From positions 1,918 to 41,857 of the forward strand of contig PLEY01000018.1 in the NCBI GenBank assembly GCA_003136595.1: 39,940 nucleotides of DNA, written 5' to 3'. Source of the DNA: Burkholderiales bacterium (lineage in GTDB: Bacteria > Pseudomonadota > Gammaproteobacteria > Burkholderiales > Burkholderiaceae_D). Positions 16,479 to 24,777 of the stretch are shown here, one piece after another. The notes below the pieces were generated by a model. That model saw only the letters and a program-made list of their open reading frames with translations, did not search any database and was not told the DNA's origin. A program made the position numbers and the translations under genes. How positions within the stretch are numbered: the first letter of the stretch is position 1; each line of letters opens with the position of its first letter.

Positions 16479-16928
16479 TCAGGGACCCTCCGAGAATTCC
16501 TGGTGGTCCCGGTCGCGGATGTTCTTCTGCACCGACACCGCCGCGAACAGGCTCAGGACGAAGGACATGGCGTAGAAGCCCTTCTCGGAGTGAAGCAGGG
16601 TTGCATTCCAGAGTCCGGTCACGAGCAGCAGGATTGACAGCACGAGTGCAGCCCAGCTGATCCCGTAGTAAATGCCGGTCACGGGTATGCCTTCGAGGCG
16701 ATCGCGCACCGCCTTTTGCAGCGACACCGCGGCATAAAGTCCGAAACTGAGGACCGTGAAGTAATAGCCCTTTTCATTAAGCTGCATGGCGGCGTTCCAC
16801 AGGCCAACGATGTAGGCGATGACTCCGGAGAAGAGCGCGGCCCACGACGCAGCGACGAAGGCTGGTGAGGGTGAACTTCCCCGTGCGGTCGAGTGTGAAT
16901 TCAAGGGCGACAGGGCGTGGTTGGACAT
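16479..16928 (-). CDS. YiaA/YiaB family inner membrane protein
   Basis: The 149-aa product contains two copies of the YiaAB unit, each a pair of membrane helices with the same phrases: [24 protein letters not shown]...[12 protein letters not shown] and [25 protein letters not shown]...[12 protein letters not shown]. The family is of unknown function; E. coli yiaA/yiaB are small inner-membrane proteins. The N-terminal 25 residues are polar and Ser-rich. It is convergent with the DUF3443 gene (41 bp between stops) and stands alone. Confidence 0.92.
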   Translation of the reverse strand: MSNHALSPLNSHSTARGSSPSPAFVAASWAALFSGVIAYIVGLWNAAMQLNEKGYYFTVLSFGLYAAVSLQKAVRDRLEGIPVTGIYYGISWAALVLSILLLVTGLWNATLLHSEKGFYAMSFVLSLFAAVSVQKNIRDRDHQEFSEGP

Positions 16929-17266
16929 GGGGACTCCTTGATTGTTGGATCCCAGTCTAGCAGGCGCAAAAGTGTCCTCCGGCGGTTCCGACCAGCCATG
17001 GCCAGTCCTTGCGCGGTCCGAGCGAAGATCCTCCTATCTCCTTGATCGGAAGGAAATTTCTTGGCGCCATGACAGCACCCCGGGGCGCATCCCGACGGCC
17101 CGGCACCCCGCTTCTGAACGCCCATTTCAGACCATGGATTCAAGCTGACGTGGCACGCGACGGTACCGAAGGTAGCGCCGGCGCGACGGTGGACGGCTAG
17201 TAGCGTGCCGACCGGAGTGTCGGGCTCGGGCGCATCGCGCGTGTCAGGCGCGCTCGCACACCCCTC
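16929..17266. other. 340-bp intergenic region, no gene recognised
   Basis: It lies between the start of the YiaAB gene and the end of the HiPIP gene, both on the minus strand. It should hold the YiaAB promoter. No coding frame, hairpin with T-tract or repeat stands out. Confidence 0.45.
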
Positions 17267-17578
17267 TCACATTGCAGCCCGGTAACCTGAACACCAGCCA
17301 GCCGCGCGTACCAACCGGGCGTCAAACAGGCTGCAGGCGCCCCCCACGGACCCCGGTTGCGGCTCGAAGAGCTGGCAGTTGGCGCAGTTCTGCGCCTCGT
17401 CATACTGGGGAAACTTCGCGCGATCGGTCCGCTTTGCATCGCCGACATAACCCAGGGCGCGGGCCTTGGGATCATCCTCGCTGAGCTCGGGCGGTGCCGC
17501 CCGTCCGCGCGCAGCCAGGACCAGGAGCGCAAGCCCTGGTGCGTGATAGGTAAACACACGACGAGATCGATCCACCAT
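17267..17578 (-). CDS. High-potential iron-sulfur protein (HiPIP)
   Basis: The 103-aa protein has a twin-arginine start (SRRVFTY) with a hydrophobic stretch ending in ARGRAAPPEL, as usual for Tat-exported HiPIPs. The mature domain shows the four cluster cysteines in the family spacing: NCANCQLF, GGACSLF and AAGWCSGY, plus the conserved ALGY near its start. HiPIPs carry one [4Fe-4S] cluster cycling between +3 and +2, and act as periplasmic one-electron carriers, for example to oxidases or photosynthetic reaction centres. GGAG lies just before ATG 17578. No electron-transfer partner gene is adjacent, so the local role is open. Confidence 0.93.
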   Translation of the reverse strand: MVDRSRRVFTYHAPGLALLVLAARGRAAPPELSEDDPKARALGYVGDAKRTDRAKFPQYDEAQNCANCQLFEPQPGSVGGACSLFDARLVRAAGWCSGYRAAM

Positions 17579-17724
17579 GGTCTCCGGTTGTGAAAGGAAC
17601 AGCGCGCGAGAGCCTGCTGCGGGAGGACGCGCGAACCCGCATCATCGGGCAGATTCTAACCAGTATGGGAAATCGCTGCGGATGGATCCGCGGGAACCGC
17701 TCGCTGGCACGGCTTGGACGGAGC

Positions 17725-17793
17725 GGTCACAGGCACCGGTCACAGGCACCGGTCACGAGCGTCTGTAACTCGCGCCTGTCACTCGCGCCTGTC
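17725..17793. repeat. Two adjacent families of 13-bp tandem repeats
   Basis: GGTCACAGGCACC occurs twice in tandem (17725-17750) and is followed by a third partial copy GGTCAC. Twelve bases later ACTCGCGCCTGTC occurs twice in tandem (17768-17793). The two units are imperfect inverted relatives (CAGGC versus GCCTG cores), so the block can fold. It lies beyond the 3' end of the hypothetical gene 17824-18171. Confidence 0.75.
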
Positions 17794-17823
17794 ACAAGCG
17801 CACAGGTCTCGCCCGGGCGCTGC

Positions 17824-18171
17824 CTAAGCCTGGATGGCGGCGCGGTGGCCGAGAGTCGCGTCGATGGGAACACCGCGCGGCAGGCCTGCAGGGGCGGTGG
17901 AGTCCGGGGAGTCCGGGGAGTCCGAGAGCAACTGATCAGCGAGCGCCCGCTCCAAGGGATTGCGCGGCGCGAACTCCATGAGCAGCTTGCGAAACACGTG
18001 ATAAACCAGCACACGCGCGACGACGGCCACATCATGATCCCGGGCCAGCTCCTTCGCCTCGATGAGGCAGGCACGCGTGGCGCGCGCCCCGAGGTGGCGG
18101 GCCTCATCGAGCAGCGCTCCAACGCGGTTAAGAACCTCGTAGTCACGTGCAGATAACAGGCGGTTGATCAT
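17824..18171 (-). CDS. Hypothetical helical protein
   Basis: The 115-aa reading from ATG 18171 begins MINRLLSARDYEVLNRVGALLDE-like helix and continues through KELARDHDVAVVARVLVYHVFRKLLMEF to about residue 80, consistent with a small all-helical cytosolic domain. The tail has a short repeat (DSPDSPDST), coded by repeats of GTCCGGGGA on the plus strand, and becomes Ala/Pro-rich, probably unstructured. An upstream in-frame ATG at 18246 (GGGTGG before it) could add 25 basic residues. I do not recognise the family. Its neighbours, a HiPIP gene and a TnpB relic, give no functional hint. Confidence 0.55.
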   Translation of the reverse strand: MINRLLSARDYEVLNRVGALLDEARHLGARATRACLIEAKELARDHDVAVVARVLVYHVFRKLLMEFAPRNPLERALADQLLSDSPDSPDSTAPAGLPRGVPIDATLGHRAAIQA

Positions 18172-18428
18172 GTGCGCTCGCGGGGGTGGCAGACTAGACA
18201 ATATTCTGGACAGGCGCCGCCGGCCTGTATAGGACTTTTCGCGCATCCATCCACCCTGTTGTTTCCACATGAACGCGGCGATCGCCGATTGACGTTCCTT
18301 AACAATAACCCTAACCCCGCAGATTCAACTTTTGATCCCGGCCGCATGAACGGAACACTGCGAGGACGGCGCTGGGACCTCCCCAGGGCCACGCCGATGT
18401 CAGCACCCGCGGGCACCGCATGCCGGTC

Positions 18429-18790
18429 AAGCACCTGCCCTTCGAGGCTGAAGAGTTCGGCTGGCGTGCGCTGGCGATTTCGCGCGCGGCACCAGCCGCC
18501 GGGCCTGCGGCGGCTCGGACAAGGTGCGGCGCTCGAAGCAGCACACCCAACTGGCGACGTTTGCCACGGGCAAGCAGTACAACGCGGACCTGAACGGGGC
18601 GCTGAATATCGCGGCCCGTGGTCTTACCCTGCGGCTCGGATTGGATCATCCGAGCGACGAACCACAAGCGGGGAAAGTCCAGAATTCCTGCTCCGCAACG
18701 AGAATGCCGTTGGTACTTGCGGATGTCTGCGCTCACGCTCGGGCTTCTCGGGGGTCCTCCAACCGCCCGGACCTGCCGGTGGGCGCCTGA
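18429..18790 (+). pseudogene. Decayed TnpB (IS200/IS605-type OrfB) C-terminal fragment
   Basis: One frame reads VKHLPFEAEEFGWRALAI up to about 18480; after an apparent frameshift, another reads FARGTSRRACGGSDKVRRSK then FATGKQYNADLNGALNIAARGL. This is the end of a TnpB nuclease: the RGTSR-C-CG first zinc knuckle, and the RuvC-III motif YNADLNGALNIAARG. The second knuckle cysteines are lost (FATG where FxCxxCG is expected), and nothing upstream continues the RuvC-I or II regions. There is no TnpA gene. The fragment is therefore a relic, not an active element. Element ends cannot be placed. Confidence 0.65.
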
Positions 18791-19010
18791 GCTAGAGTAT
18801 GGGCTCCAGCTCAGATGCTCCGACTCGAGCGCGCTGCGCTCAGTCGAGGGAGCATTCACCATCATTCACCATCATTGCTCGACAATCCCACGAGGGCGCA
18901 ATACCATCCTCGACGGATGCGGACGGCCGCGCCAGCCTGCCGCCACCCGAGCGGCAAGGCTCGCGAACGGGACACCGACCCGGGCGGATAAGAACAACAG
19001 GAAATTTCAA

Positions 19011-20309
19011 ATGCACGTAGCGAAGTCCTCAATGGCGGATGGGTTCATCGAGATCGAGATGCGGCGGGACCTGCGGACCTGGCTCGCAGTGGGACTGGTC
19101 GTCCTCGCTGCAGCCGTGGGAGCGGCCGACGCACAGGAGGCCGCAAAACCGTCTGCGCCGGGTGCTGAAGCCAAGCCCTCAGCCCCCGATCAACGCGGGC
19201 CTTTCGCGGTGACCTATCGTGTGCGCGGCGACGTCCGCACATTTCGCGGCCAAGACCAGGTCGGCCATCCCCTGCGCCAGGGTGAGATCACCTATGTCGG
19301 AGACGTGATCCGCGCCGGCCCCGATGGCGAGGCGGTCCTGAAAACTGACGATGCCGGCATGATCGGGATACGCTCGAACACCGAGTTCCTGGCCGAACGC
19401 TTCCAGGCCCAGGCCCTCGATTCAGACCGGATGACGCTGCGTATCCTGAAGGGCTCGTTGCGCGTCATCTCGGGCTGGATCGGTCGCCTGCGCAGCGAGA
19501 ACTACGAGATCCGTACGCCCACTGCGACGATCGGAGTACGCGGCACGGATCACGAGCCCTACGTCCTGCCCGGCGAGCGGGCCAGCGGCACACCCTACCA
19601 GGCCGGCTCCTATGACAAGGTGAATTCGGGCGAGACCTACATCCAGGTCGGCAGCGAAAAGACACCGGTCAAGGCGGGCCAGGTGGGCTTTGCGCGGGCC
19701 GCGTCCTCCAATGGGCTGCAGACGCGAGGCCTGTTCACGCTGGTTCTGCCTGTCATCCTCGACCGGGTTCCGGACTTCTATGTCGGTGGCAGCTTCGAGA
19801 ACGATCTTGACGAATACGCCAAGACGGCCAACGCCACGAGCACACAGAGGTTCAAGACCCAGCAGACCGAACCGGCCAGTCCGATTGGGGCTTGCAATCC
19901 GGCCGCGATTGGCAAGGATTGGGTGTCCCGCTTCGATACGGGGGTCGCGCAGCAGGATACCGCGGCGATCCTCAGCCTGTTCGCCGACGATGCGGTGATC
20001 GAGGTGATCGTGCGCGACAAGAGCGGCCAGCTCAGCACCTTCACGCTCAGCCGCCAGGAATTTGCGAGCAGCACCGCTGATGCCATGCGCGACCTCAAGA
20101 ACTACACCCAGCGGCGCCTGAGCCTCGATGCGCACGCCATGCCGGGCGCCAACGACGCGCCTTGCTCAAGGCTCTTTGTGCAGTCGGAGGTGATCGAGCA
20201 GGGGCGGCAGAACGGCAAGGCTTACCGGGCCGAGTCGAAGGAGGAATACACTTTGGAGCTGCACGACGGACAATGGCGTGCCGTGCACGCGATTGTGACC
20301 CAGCACTAG
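19011..20309 (+). CDS. Exported FecR-domain protein with C-terminal NTF2/SnoaL-like domain
   Basis: From ATG 19011 (AGGAAA upstream) the protein is 432 aa. A signal sequence is visible at MRRDLRTWLAVGLVVLAAAVGAADA, cleavage near residue 40; a later ATG at 19059 would give a more typical signal peptide. A FecR domain follows (YRVRGDVRTF, LRQGEITYVGDVIRAGPDGEAVLK, MIGIRSNTEF, LRILKGSLRVISGW, YEIRTPTATIGVRGTDHE). The C-terminal 130 residues fit an NTF2/SnoaL-like fold (WVSRFDTGVAQQDTAAILSLFADDAVIE). It is not an iron-sigma antagonist by context: no sigma factor or TonB receptor is nearby. A role in sensing or in polymer surface assembly is possible. Confidence 0.8.
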   Translation: MHVAKSSMADGFIEIEMRRDLRTWLAVGLVVLAAAVGAADAQEAAKPSAPGAEAKPSAPDQRGPFAVTYRVRGDVRTFRGQDQVGHPLRQGEITYVGDVIRAGPDGEAVLKTDDAGMIGIRSNTEFLAERFQAQALDSDRMTLRILKGSLRVISGWIGRLRSENYEIRTPTATIGVRGTDHEPYVLPGERASGTPYQAGSYDKVNSGETYIQVGSEKTPVKAGQVGFARAASSNGLQTRGLFTLVLPVILDRVPDFYVGGSFENDLDEYAKTANATSTQRFKTQQTEPASPIGACNPAAIGKDWVSRFDTGVAQQDTAAILSLFADDAVIEVIVRDKSGQLSTFTLSRQEFASSTADAMRDLKNYTQRRLSLDAHAMPGANDAPCSRLFVQSEVIEQGRQNGKAYRAESKEEYTLELHDGQWRAVHAIVTQH

Positions 20310-20416
20310 CTCGGCCGCTTGCAGGGGCGCTGCGGCCCGCCACGGCGCGAAGGCCATCAGTGCCGGGCCTGGTCAGCCCACGGCGCGCCGCATCATAAGA
20401 CCAGTGGAGACGTCGC

Positions 20417-22006
20417 ATGAGAGATCCCGCGCTCGCGCGCCAGAATCTTGCCGATCTGCTGCGCCGCACGGCGAGGCGCACCCCGCACAAGCCCGCGATC
20501 CGCTGCGGCGCCGTGCAGTGGACGTACGCAGAATTTGATGCGCTGTGCGCGCGCCTGGCCGCAGGCCTCGCCCAGCATGGGGTTGGCCCGGGCGAGCGTA
20601 TCGCGATCCTCGCCCGCAATTCACACGCCTTCGCTGCGCTGCGCTTTGCCTTGCCACAGCTGGGGGCGGTGCTGGTGCCGGTCAACTTCATGCTCAATGC
20701 TGGCGAGATCGCCTATATCCTGCGCCATGCCGGCGCCACACTGCTGTGCGTCGACCATGAGTTTCTCGAGACCGGGCGCGCCGCCTGCGCCCTGGATACG
20801 GCGGTCAAGGCCCTGATCGGTTTGCCGAGCGAAGCCGATGCGGGCACGCCACCGGGATGCCTGTCCTTCGATGCACTCGCCGCCTGTGATACCCCTGCCG
20901 AACTGACCCCGGCGGGCGCTGATGACCTCGCTCAGATCATCTATACGAGCGGCACCGAGTCGCTGCCCAAGGGGGCCATGCTCACGCATTCGGCCATCAT
21001 CTGGCAGTACGTGAGCTGCATCGTCGATGGCGAGATCAGCGAGCACGATACGCTGCTGCATGCGATGCCGCTCTTCCATTGCGCGCAGCTTGACGTGTTC
21101 CTGGGACCCGGCATCTATGTCGGAGCGAGCCACGTCATCACGAGCCGTCCTGCTCCCGAGCAGGTCCTGCCGCGCCTCGCAGCGCATGCTGTGAATTCCT
21201 TCTTCGCGCCACCTTCGGTCTGGATCGGACTGATGCGCTCGCCGCTGTTCGCGGCGACCGATCTTGCGCATCTGAGAAAAGGTTACTACGGCGCCTCGAT
21301 CATGCCGGTCGAGGTGCTCCTCGAACTGCAGGGGCTGCTGCCCGGTGTCAGGCTGTGGAACTTCTATGGACAGACCGAGATCGCCCCGCTCGCGACGGTT
21401 CTAAAGCCTGAAGACCAGCTCCGCCGCGCGGGCTCCGCCGGCCGCGCCGTCCTCAATGTCGAGACCCGGGTCGTGCGCGACGATGGCACACCGGTTGGCG
21501 TCGGTGAAATCGGTGAGATCGTGCACCGCTCCCCACAGCTTCTGACGGGCTACTTCCACGACGCGGAACGCACCGCCCAGGCGTTCGAAGGCGGCTGGTT
21601 CCACAGCGGCGATCTGGCCACGCTCGATGCAGACGGCTACATCACCGTGGTCGACCGTAAGAAGGACATGATCAAGACCGGCGGCGAGAACGTCGCAAGC
21701 CGCGAAGTGGAAGAAGCCATCTACCGGCTGCCCGGGGTCTCCGAGGTCGCTGTGGTCGGTATCAGCCACCCGCACTGGATCGAGGCCGTGACCGCGATCG
21801 TCGTCAAGAAGAGCGACGCGACGCTGGCGGAGGCACAGGTGCTTGAGTTCTGCCGGGGCGCGCTCGCCCACTTCAAGATTCCCAAGAGGGTGGTGTTCGT
21901 TGACAGTCTGCCCAAGAACCCGAGCGGCAAGCTCCTCAAACGCGAACTGCGCGAGCGCTATCAGACCCTGTATCAGGCGGCAGGCGCGGGCGCCGACCCA
22001 ACTTAG
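20417..22006 (+). CDS. Acyl-CoA synthetase (AMP-forming), FadD-like
   Basis: The 529-aa protein is a full-length ANL-superfamily ligase. The motifs run in order: GERIAILARNSHAF, phosphate loop QIIYTSGTESLPKGAML, LHAMPLFHCAQLD, FYGQTEIAPLA, GWFHSGDLATLDADGYITVVDRKKDMIKTGGENV (core A5-A8), and PKNPSGKLLKRELRE with the catalytic Lys (A10). It activates a carboxylic acid to acyl-AMP and then acyl-CoA in the cytosol. The loop has SGTES where most members have SGTTG; this variant occurs in a subfamily annotated as fatty-acyl-CoA synthetases. The exact acid is unknown. It is preceded by 107 bp after the FecR gene, and its stop overlaps the convergent GGDEF-EAL stop by three bases. Confidence 0.92.
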   Translation: MRDPALARQNLADLLRRTARRTPHKPAIRCGAVQWTYAEFDALCARLAAGLAQHGVGPGERIAILARNSHAFAALRFALPQLGAVLVPVNFMLNAGEIAYILRHAGATLLCVDHEFLETGRAACALDTAVKALIGLPSEADAGTPPGCLSFDALAACDTPAELTPAGADDLAQIIYTSGTESLPKGAMLTHSAIIWQYVSCIVDGEISEHDTLLHAMPLFHCAQLDVFLGPGIYVGASHVITSRPAPEQVLPRLAAHAVNSFFAPPSVWIGLMRSPLFAATDLAHLRKGYYGASIMPVEVLLELQGLLPGVRLWNFYGQTEIAPLATVLKPEDQLRRAGSAGRAVLNVETRVVRDDGTPVGVGEIGEIVHRSPQLLTGYFHDAERTAQAFEGGWFHSGDLATLDADGYITVVDRKKDMIKTGGENVASREVEEAIYRLPGVSEVAVVGISHPHWIEAVTAIVVKKSDATLAEAQVLEFCRGALAHFKIPKRVVFVDSLPKNPSGKLLKRELRERYQTLYQAAGAGADPT

Positions 22007-24777
22007 ATGATTTCAGATGCGGTGCGGCCGTATCCGGCCGGCCGCGCTTCCGGGCGGACGCCCGTGCCGAGCGGTTCGACGGCCTGCCTGGCGAGAAGGT
22101 CGGTCGCAAGGGCCGCGGCCAGCGCTTTGGAAAACAGATATCCCTGGCCGGCCTCGCACTGCAGACGCTTGAGGCACTCGAGCTGCACCGGGGTCTCGAC
22201 GCCTTCGGCGACAACCTTCACGGCCAATGCGTGGGCCATGGAGATGATGGCGCGCACGAACACCTCGCCCTCGGAGGAGTCCTGCATCTTGGAGATGAAG
22301 CTGCGATCGATCTTGATCGCATCCACTCGCAGCTGCTGCAGCTGCGAGAGCGACGAGTAGCCGGTGCCGAAGTCATCGACGGAGATGCGGATGCCCAGGT
22401 GGCGGATGTGCTGCAAGAGTTCGCCGACCTCGGGCCCGATCATCGACGACTCGGTGATCTCCATCTGGAGGAGACCGGCCGGAATGCGGTAGCGCGTCAA
22501 GGCCCGCTCGAACGTCTGGCGGATGTCGGACTGGCGCAGCTGGATGGCCGAGACATTGACCGATACCGGCACGGCCGGCAGCTGCAGCGCGCGCCAGCTG
22601 GCGAGCTGCTGGCAGGCCTTCTCGATGACCTGCTCGCCAAGCCGCGTGATGAGCCCGGCCTCTTCAGCCACAGCCACGAAATCGCCCGGCAGGACGATCC
22701 CAACACCGGGACGCAGCCAGCGCAGGAGTGCCTCGAAGCCGACCAGCGCGCCGGTCTCGATGGCAAATTGTGGCTGGAAATGCAACACGAATTCGTCACG
22801 ATCGAGTGCGTTACGGATCGCGGCCTCCATCTCGAAGCGCTGCTTCACGGCCGAGAACAGCTCCGGCCTGAAGAAGCTGAAGCGGCCCCGGCGCCGTGCC
22901 TTTTCCTCGTACATCGCGATGTCGGCGTTACGCAGCAACTCCTCCGTCGTCTGGCCATGCTGCGGATACAGGCAGATCCCGATGGAGACACCGATCCGGA
23001 TCTCGCCATCGGGCAGATCGAAGGGCACGCCAAAGTCCCGCACGAGCCGGCCCGCGAGCTCAGCAAGGGCCTCCTCGGTGGTTCCCGAGGTGACCAGGAC
23101 CACGAACTCGTCGCCGCCCAGGCGCACCACGGAGTCGCCTTCAGCCAGCGCGTCTCCGAGGCGACGTGCCGCCTCGCGCAGCAGCAGATCGCCAGCCGAA
23201 TGACCCATCGAATCGTTGACCCGCTTAAAGCCGTCGAAGTCCACGAAGAGGAGCGCGAATTCTCGGGACGCGCGCGGTGCTGTGCCGGGCTGGATCAGAC
23301 GCGCCACTTCGGTCTCCAGCCAGTTGCGGTTCGGCAGCCCCGTTAGCCGGTCCTCGTTGGCCATCTGCTCGAGTTGCTCGCGATGCACCACCGCCTCGGT
23401 CACATCGCGCAGCGTGACTGCGAAGCCCAGGCCGGTGCGCACGATGCGGTGCTCGACCCAGAGCATGCCCATGACGAGCGGCCCGAGGGCGCAGCCCGAG
23501 CGTACCGACTCGAGCCGACCTTGGGCGGCCGCCTCCTCGAACAGGCGCAGCGCCGGCTCGAGCTCGGCCGGCGCCAGAAGCTCAGAGCATCGCCGCCCGA
23601 CCAGTTGCGCGCGCGTCATCCCCAGCATGCTGGCCGCAGCCTCGTTGCAGTCGGCAAACGTCAGGTCGATGATCCGCCGCGCGGCGTCGTGGCGCGGCTC
23701 CAGAAAGGACAGGCCATCGCGCGTGCCTTCGGTCGCCACACGATAGGCGGCGCGCACGCGCTCTTCGCGCACGCGCCGCGACACGACCCGCAGGATCATG
23801 ACGCTCGCGGCCCAGCCCAGCCCGAGGAGCACCAGTGTCCAGAACAGGGCCGCCCTGAGGGCAGTCTCGCGCGCCGCTGCCCAGGAAGCGAGGACCCGAT
23901 CTTCGGACAGGCCCACCAGCGCGATCAGCGGATAGTGCTCGAGCGCCTTCCAGGCAACGAGGCTCGCCTCGGGCGAGAGCGACCACTCGCCGCCCGCGAG
24001 GCGGGCTGCACCCGAGGTGCCCGAGACCGCCCGCGGTCCGGCGATCGGGTAAGACCCGGTGCTGATGTCGTTGGCGCCGATGCGCAGGGCCCGGGCGTTG
24101 CCGTCACTGCCGATGAGACCGACGATATCCGGCTCGGCCGGCCGTGATCCCCGGAAGAACTCCGTAAAGTACGGCTCCTCGAGAGGCAGCACGACCACGC
24201 CGTCGAAGCGGCCGCTGGCATCGACCAGCCGGCGGCTCAGGTGGACAAGCGTCCGACGACTCGCCCGTCCATTGACGGCGCCCACAGCCGGCCCCAGGTG
24301 CGCGACGTCTTCGGGATGATCACGGTGAAACCGGAAGTACTCCCGGTATTCGAAGCTCTGGTTCGGCGTGCAGCCCAACGAGGCGGAGACGCAATCGCCG
24401 CTCGCATCGAGGATCGTCGCACCGAGCCCGTCCTGGCCGGCGAAAGCGCCGTTCTCCCGCAGGGCCTCTAGACTGACGCCCCCGTGCGACCAACGGTAGC
24501 GGACCACCTGGAGCAACTGGTCCGAATGCTCGATCGAGCGCTCCAGGTACCCTTGGTAGGCCGCAGCGCTGGTGCGCGCTTCCTGGGTGGCGCGCGCGAT
24601 GGCCTCCATGCGGCCGCCCTCGATATGTTCAAACGTGGCGACCCACAGGACCACGATGGCCACGAGGCAGGCGCCGAGCCACAGGACCGCGAGCAGCCAG
24701 GAGCGTGCCGCCGTCCCCCTCCAGCGCGCCGGCAGCGGCAGGCAGGCCTCGCCTGGGTCCTGCGTGGCGCTAGCCAC
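22003..24777 (-). CDS. Membrane sensor PAS-GGDEF-EAL c-di-GMP enzyme
   Basis: Starting at GTG 24777 the protein has 924 aa. TM1 is at about 27-48. A periplasmic sensor of about 250 residues follows, resembling a dCACHE domain (YLERSIEHSDQLLQVV, GATILDASGDCV, FRFHRDHPEDVAHLGPA, LSRRLVDASGRFDGVVV). TM2 is at about 309-331, a PAS domain at about 343-465, an intact GGDEF (RLGGDEF, 552-558, no RxxD inhibitory site visible) and an intact EAL domain (FEALLRW at 681-687, MEITES, SVDDFGTGYSSL, IKIDRSFI, VVAEGVET, GQGYLFSKA). Both cyclase and phosphodiesterase sites look competent. The start lies inside the end of the upstream TPR-GGDEF gene (GTGGCTAG), so they are co-translated. The longer frame to 25173 only antisense-reads or overlaps that gene. 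Confidence 0.93.
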   Translation of the reverse strand: MASATQDPGEACLPLPARWRGTAARSWLLAVLWLGACLVAIVVLWVATFEHIEGGRMEAIARATQEARTSAAAYQGYLERSIEHSDQLLQVVRYRWSHGGVSLEALRENGAFAGQDGLGATILDASGDCVSASLGCTPNQSFEYREYFRFHRDHPEDVAHLGPAVGAVNGRASRRTLVHLSRRLVDASGRFDGVVVLPLEEPYFTEFFRGSRPAEPDIVGLIGSDGNARALRIGANDISTGSYPIAGPRAVSGTSGAARLAGGEWSLSPEASLVAWKALEHYPLIALVGLSEDRVLASWAAARETALRAALFWTLVLLGLGWAASVMILRVVSRRVREERVRAAYRVATEGTRDGLSFLEPRHDAARRIIDLTFADCNEAAASMLGMTRAQLVGRRCSELLAPAELEPALRLFEEAAAQGRLESVRSGCALGPLVMGMLWVEHRIVRTGLGFAVTLRDVTEAVVHREQLEQMANEDRLTGLPNRNWLETEVARLIQPGTAPRASREFALLFVDFDGFKRVNDSMGHSAGDLLLREAARRLGDALAEGDSVVRLGGDEFVVLVTSGTTEEALAELAGRLVRDFGVPFDLPDGEIRIGVSIGICLYPQHGQTTEELLRNADIAMYEEKARRRGRFSFFRPELFSAVKQRFEMEAAIRNALDRDEFVLHFQPQFAIETGALVGFEALLRWLRPGVGIVLPGDFVAVAEEAGLITRLGEQVIEKACQQLASWRALQLPAVPVSVNVSAIQLRQSDIRQTFERALTRYRIPAGLLQMEITESSMIGPEVGELLQHIRHLGIRISVDDFGTGYSSLSQLQQLRVDAIKIDRSFISKMQDSSEGEVFVRAIISMAHALAVKVVAEGVETPVQLECLKRLQCEAGQGYLFSKALAAALATDLLARQAVEPLGTGVRPEARPAGYGRTASEII

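Noticed and set aside
17725-17793. Possible CRISPR array
   Set aside because: Repeats are 13 bp, directly abutting with no spacers, and there are no cas genes.
17727-18146. 139-aa minus-strand frame over the tandem repeats
   Set aside because: It overlaps the better helical ORF (17824-18171) in another frame, and its tail is just the translated 13-bp repeats.
18172-18795. 207-aa plus-strand open frame over the TnpB relic
   Set aside because: Different frame from the TnpB motifs; no similarity recognised, and composition-driven.
22231-23346. 371-aa plus-strand open frame
   Set aside because: Antisense to the GGDEF-EAL gene, whose domains are unambiguous; the frame is Asp/Glu/Gln-rich low-complexity translation caused by GC-rich codons, with no domain.
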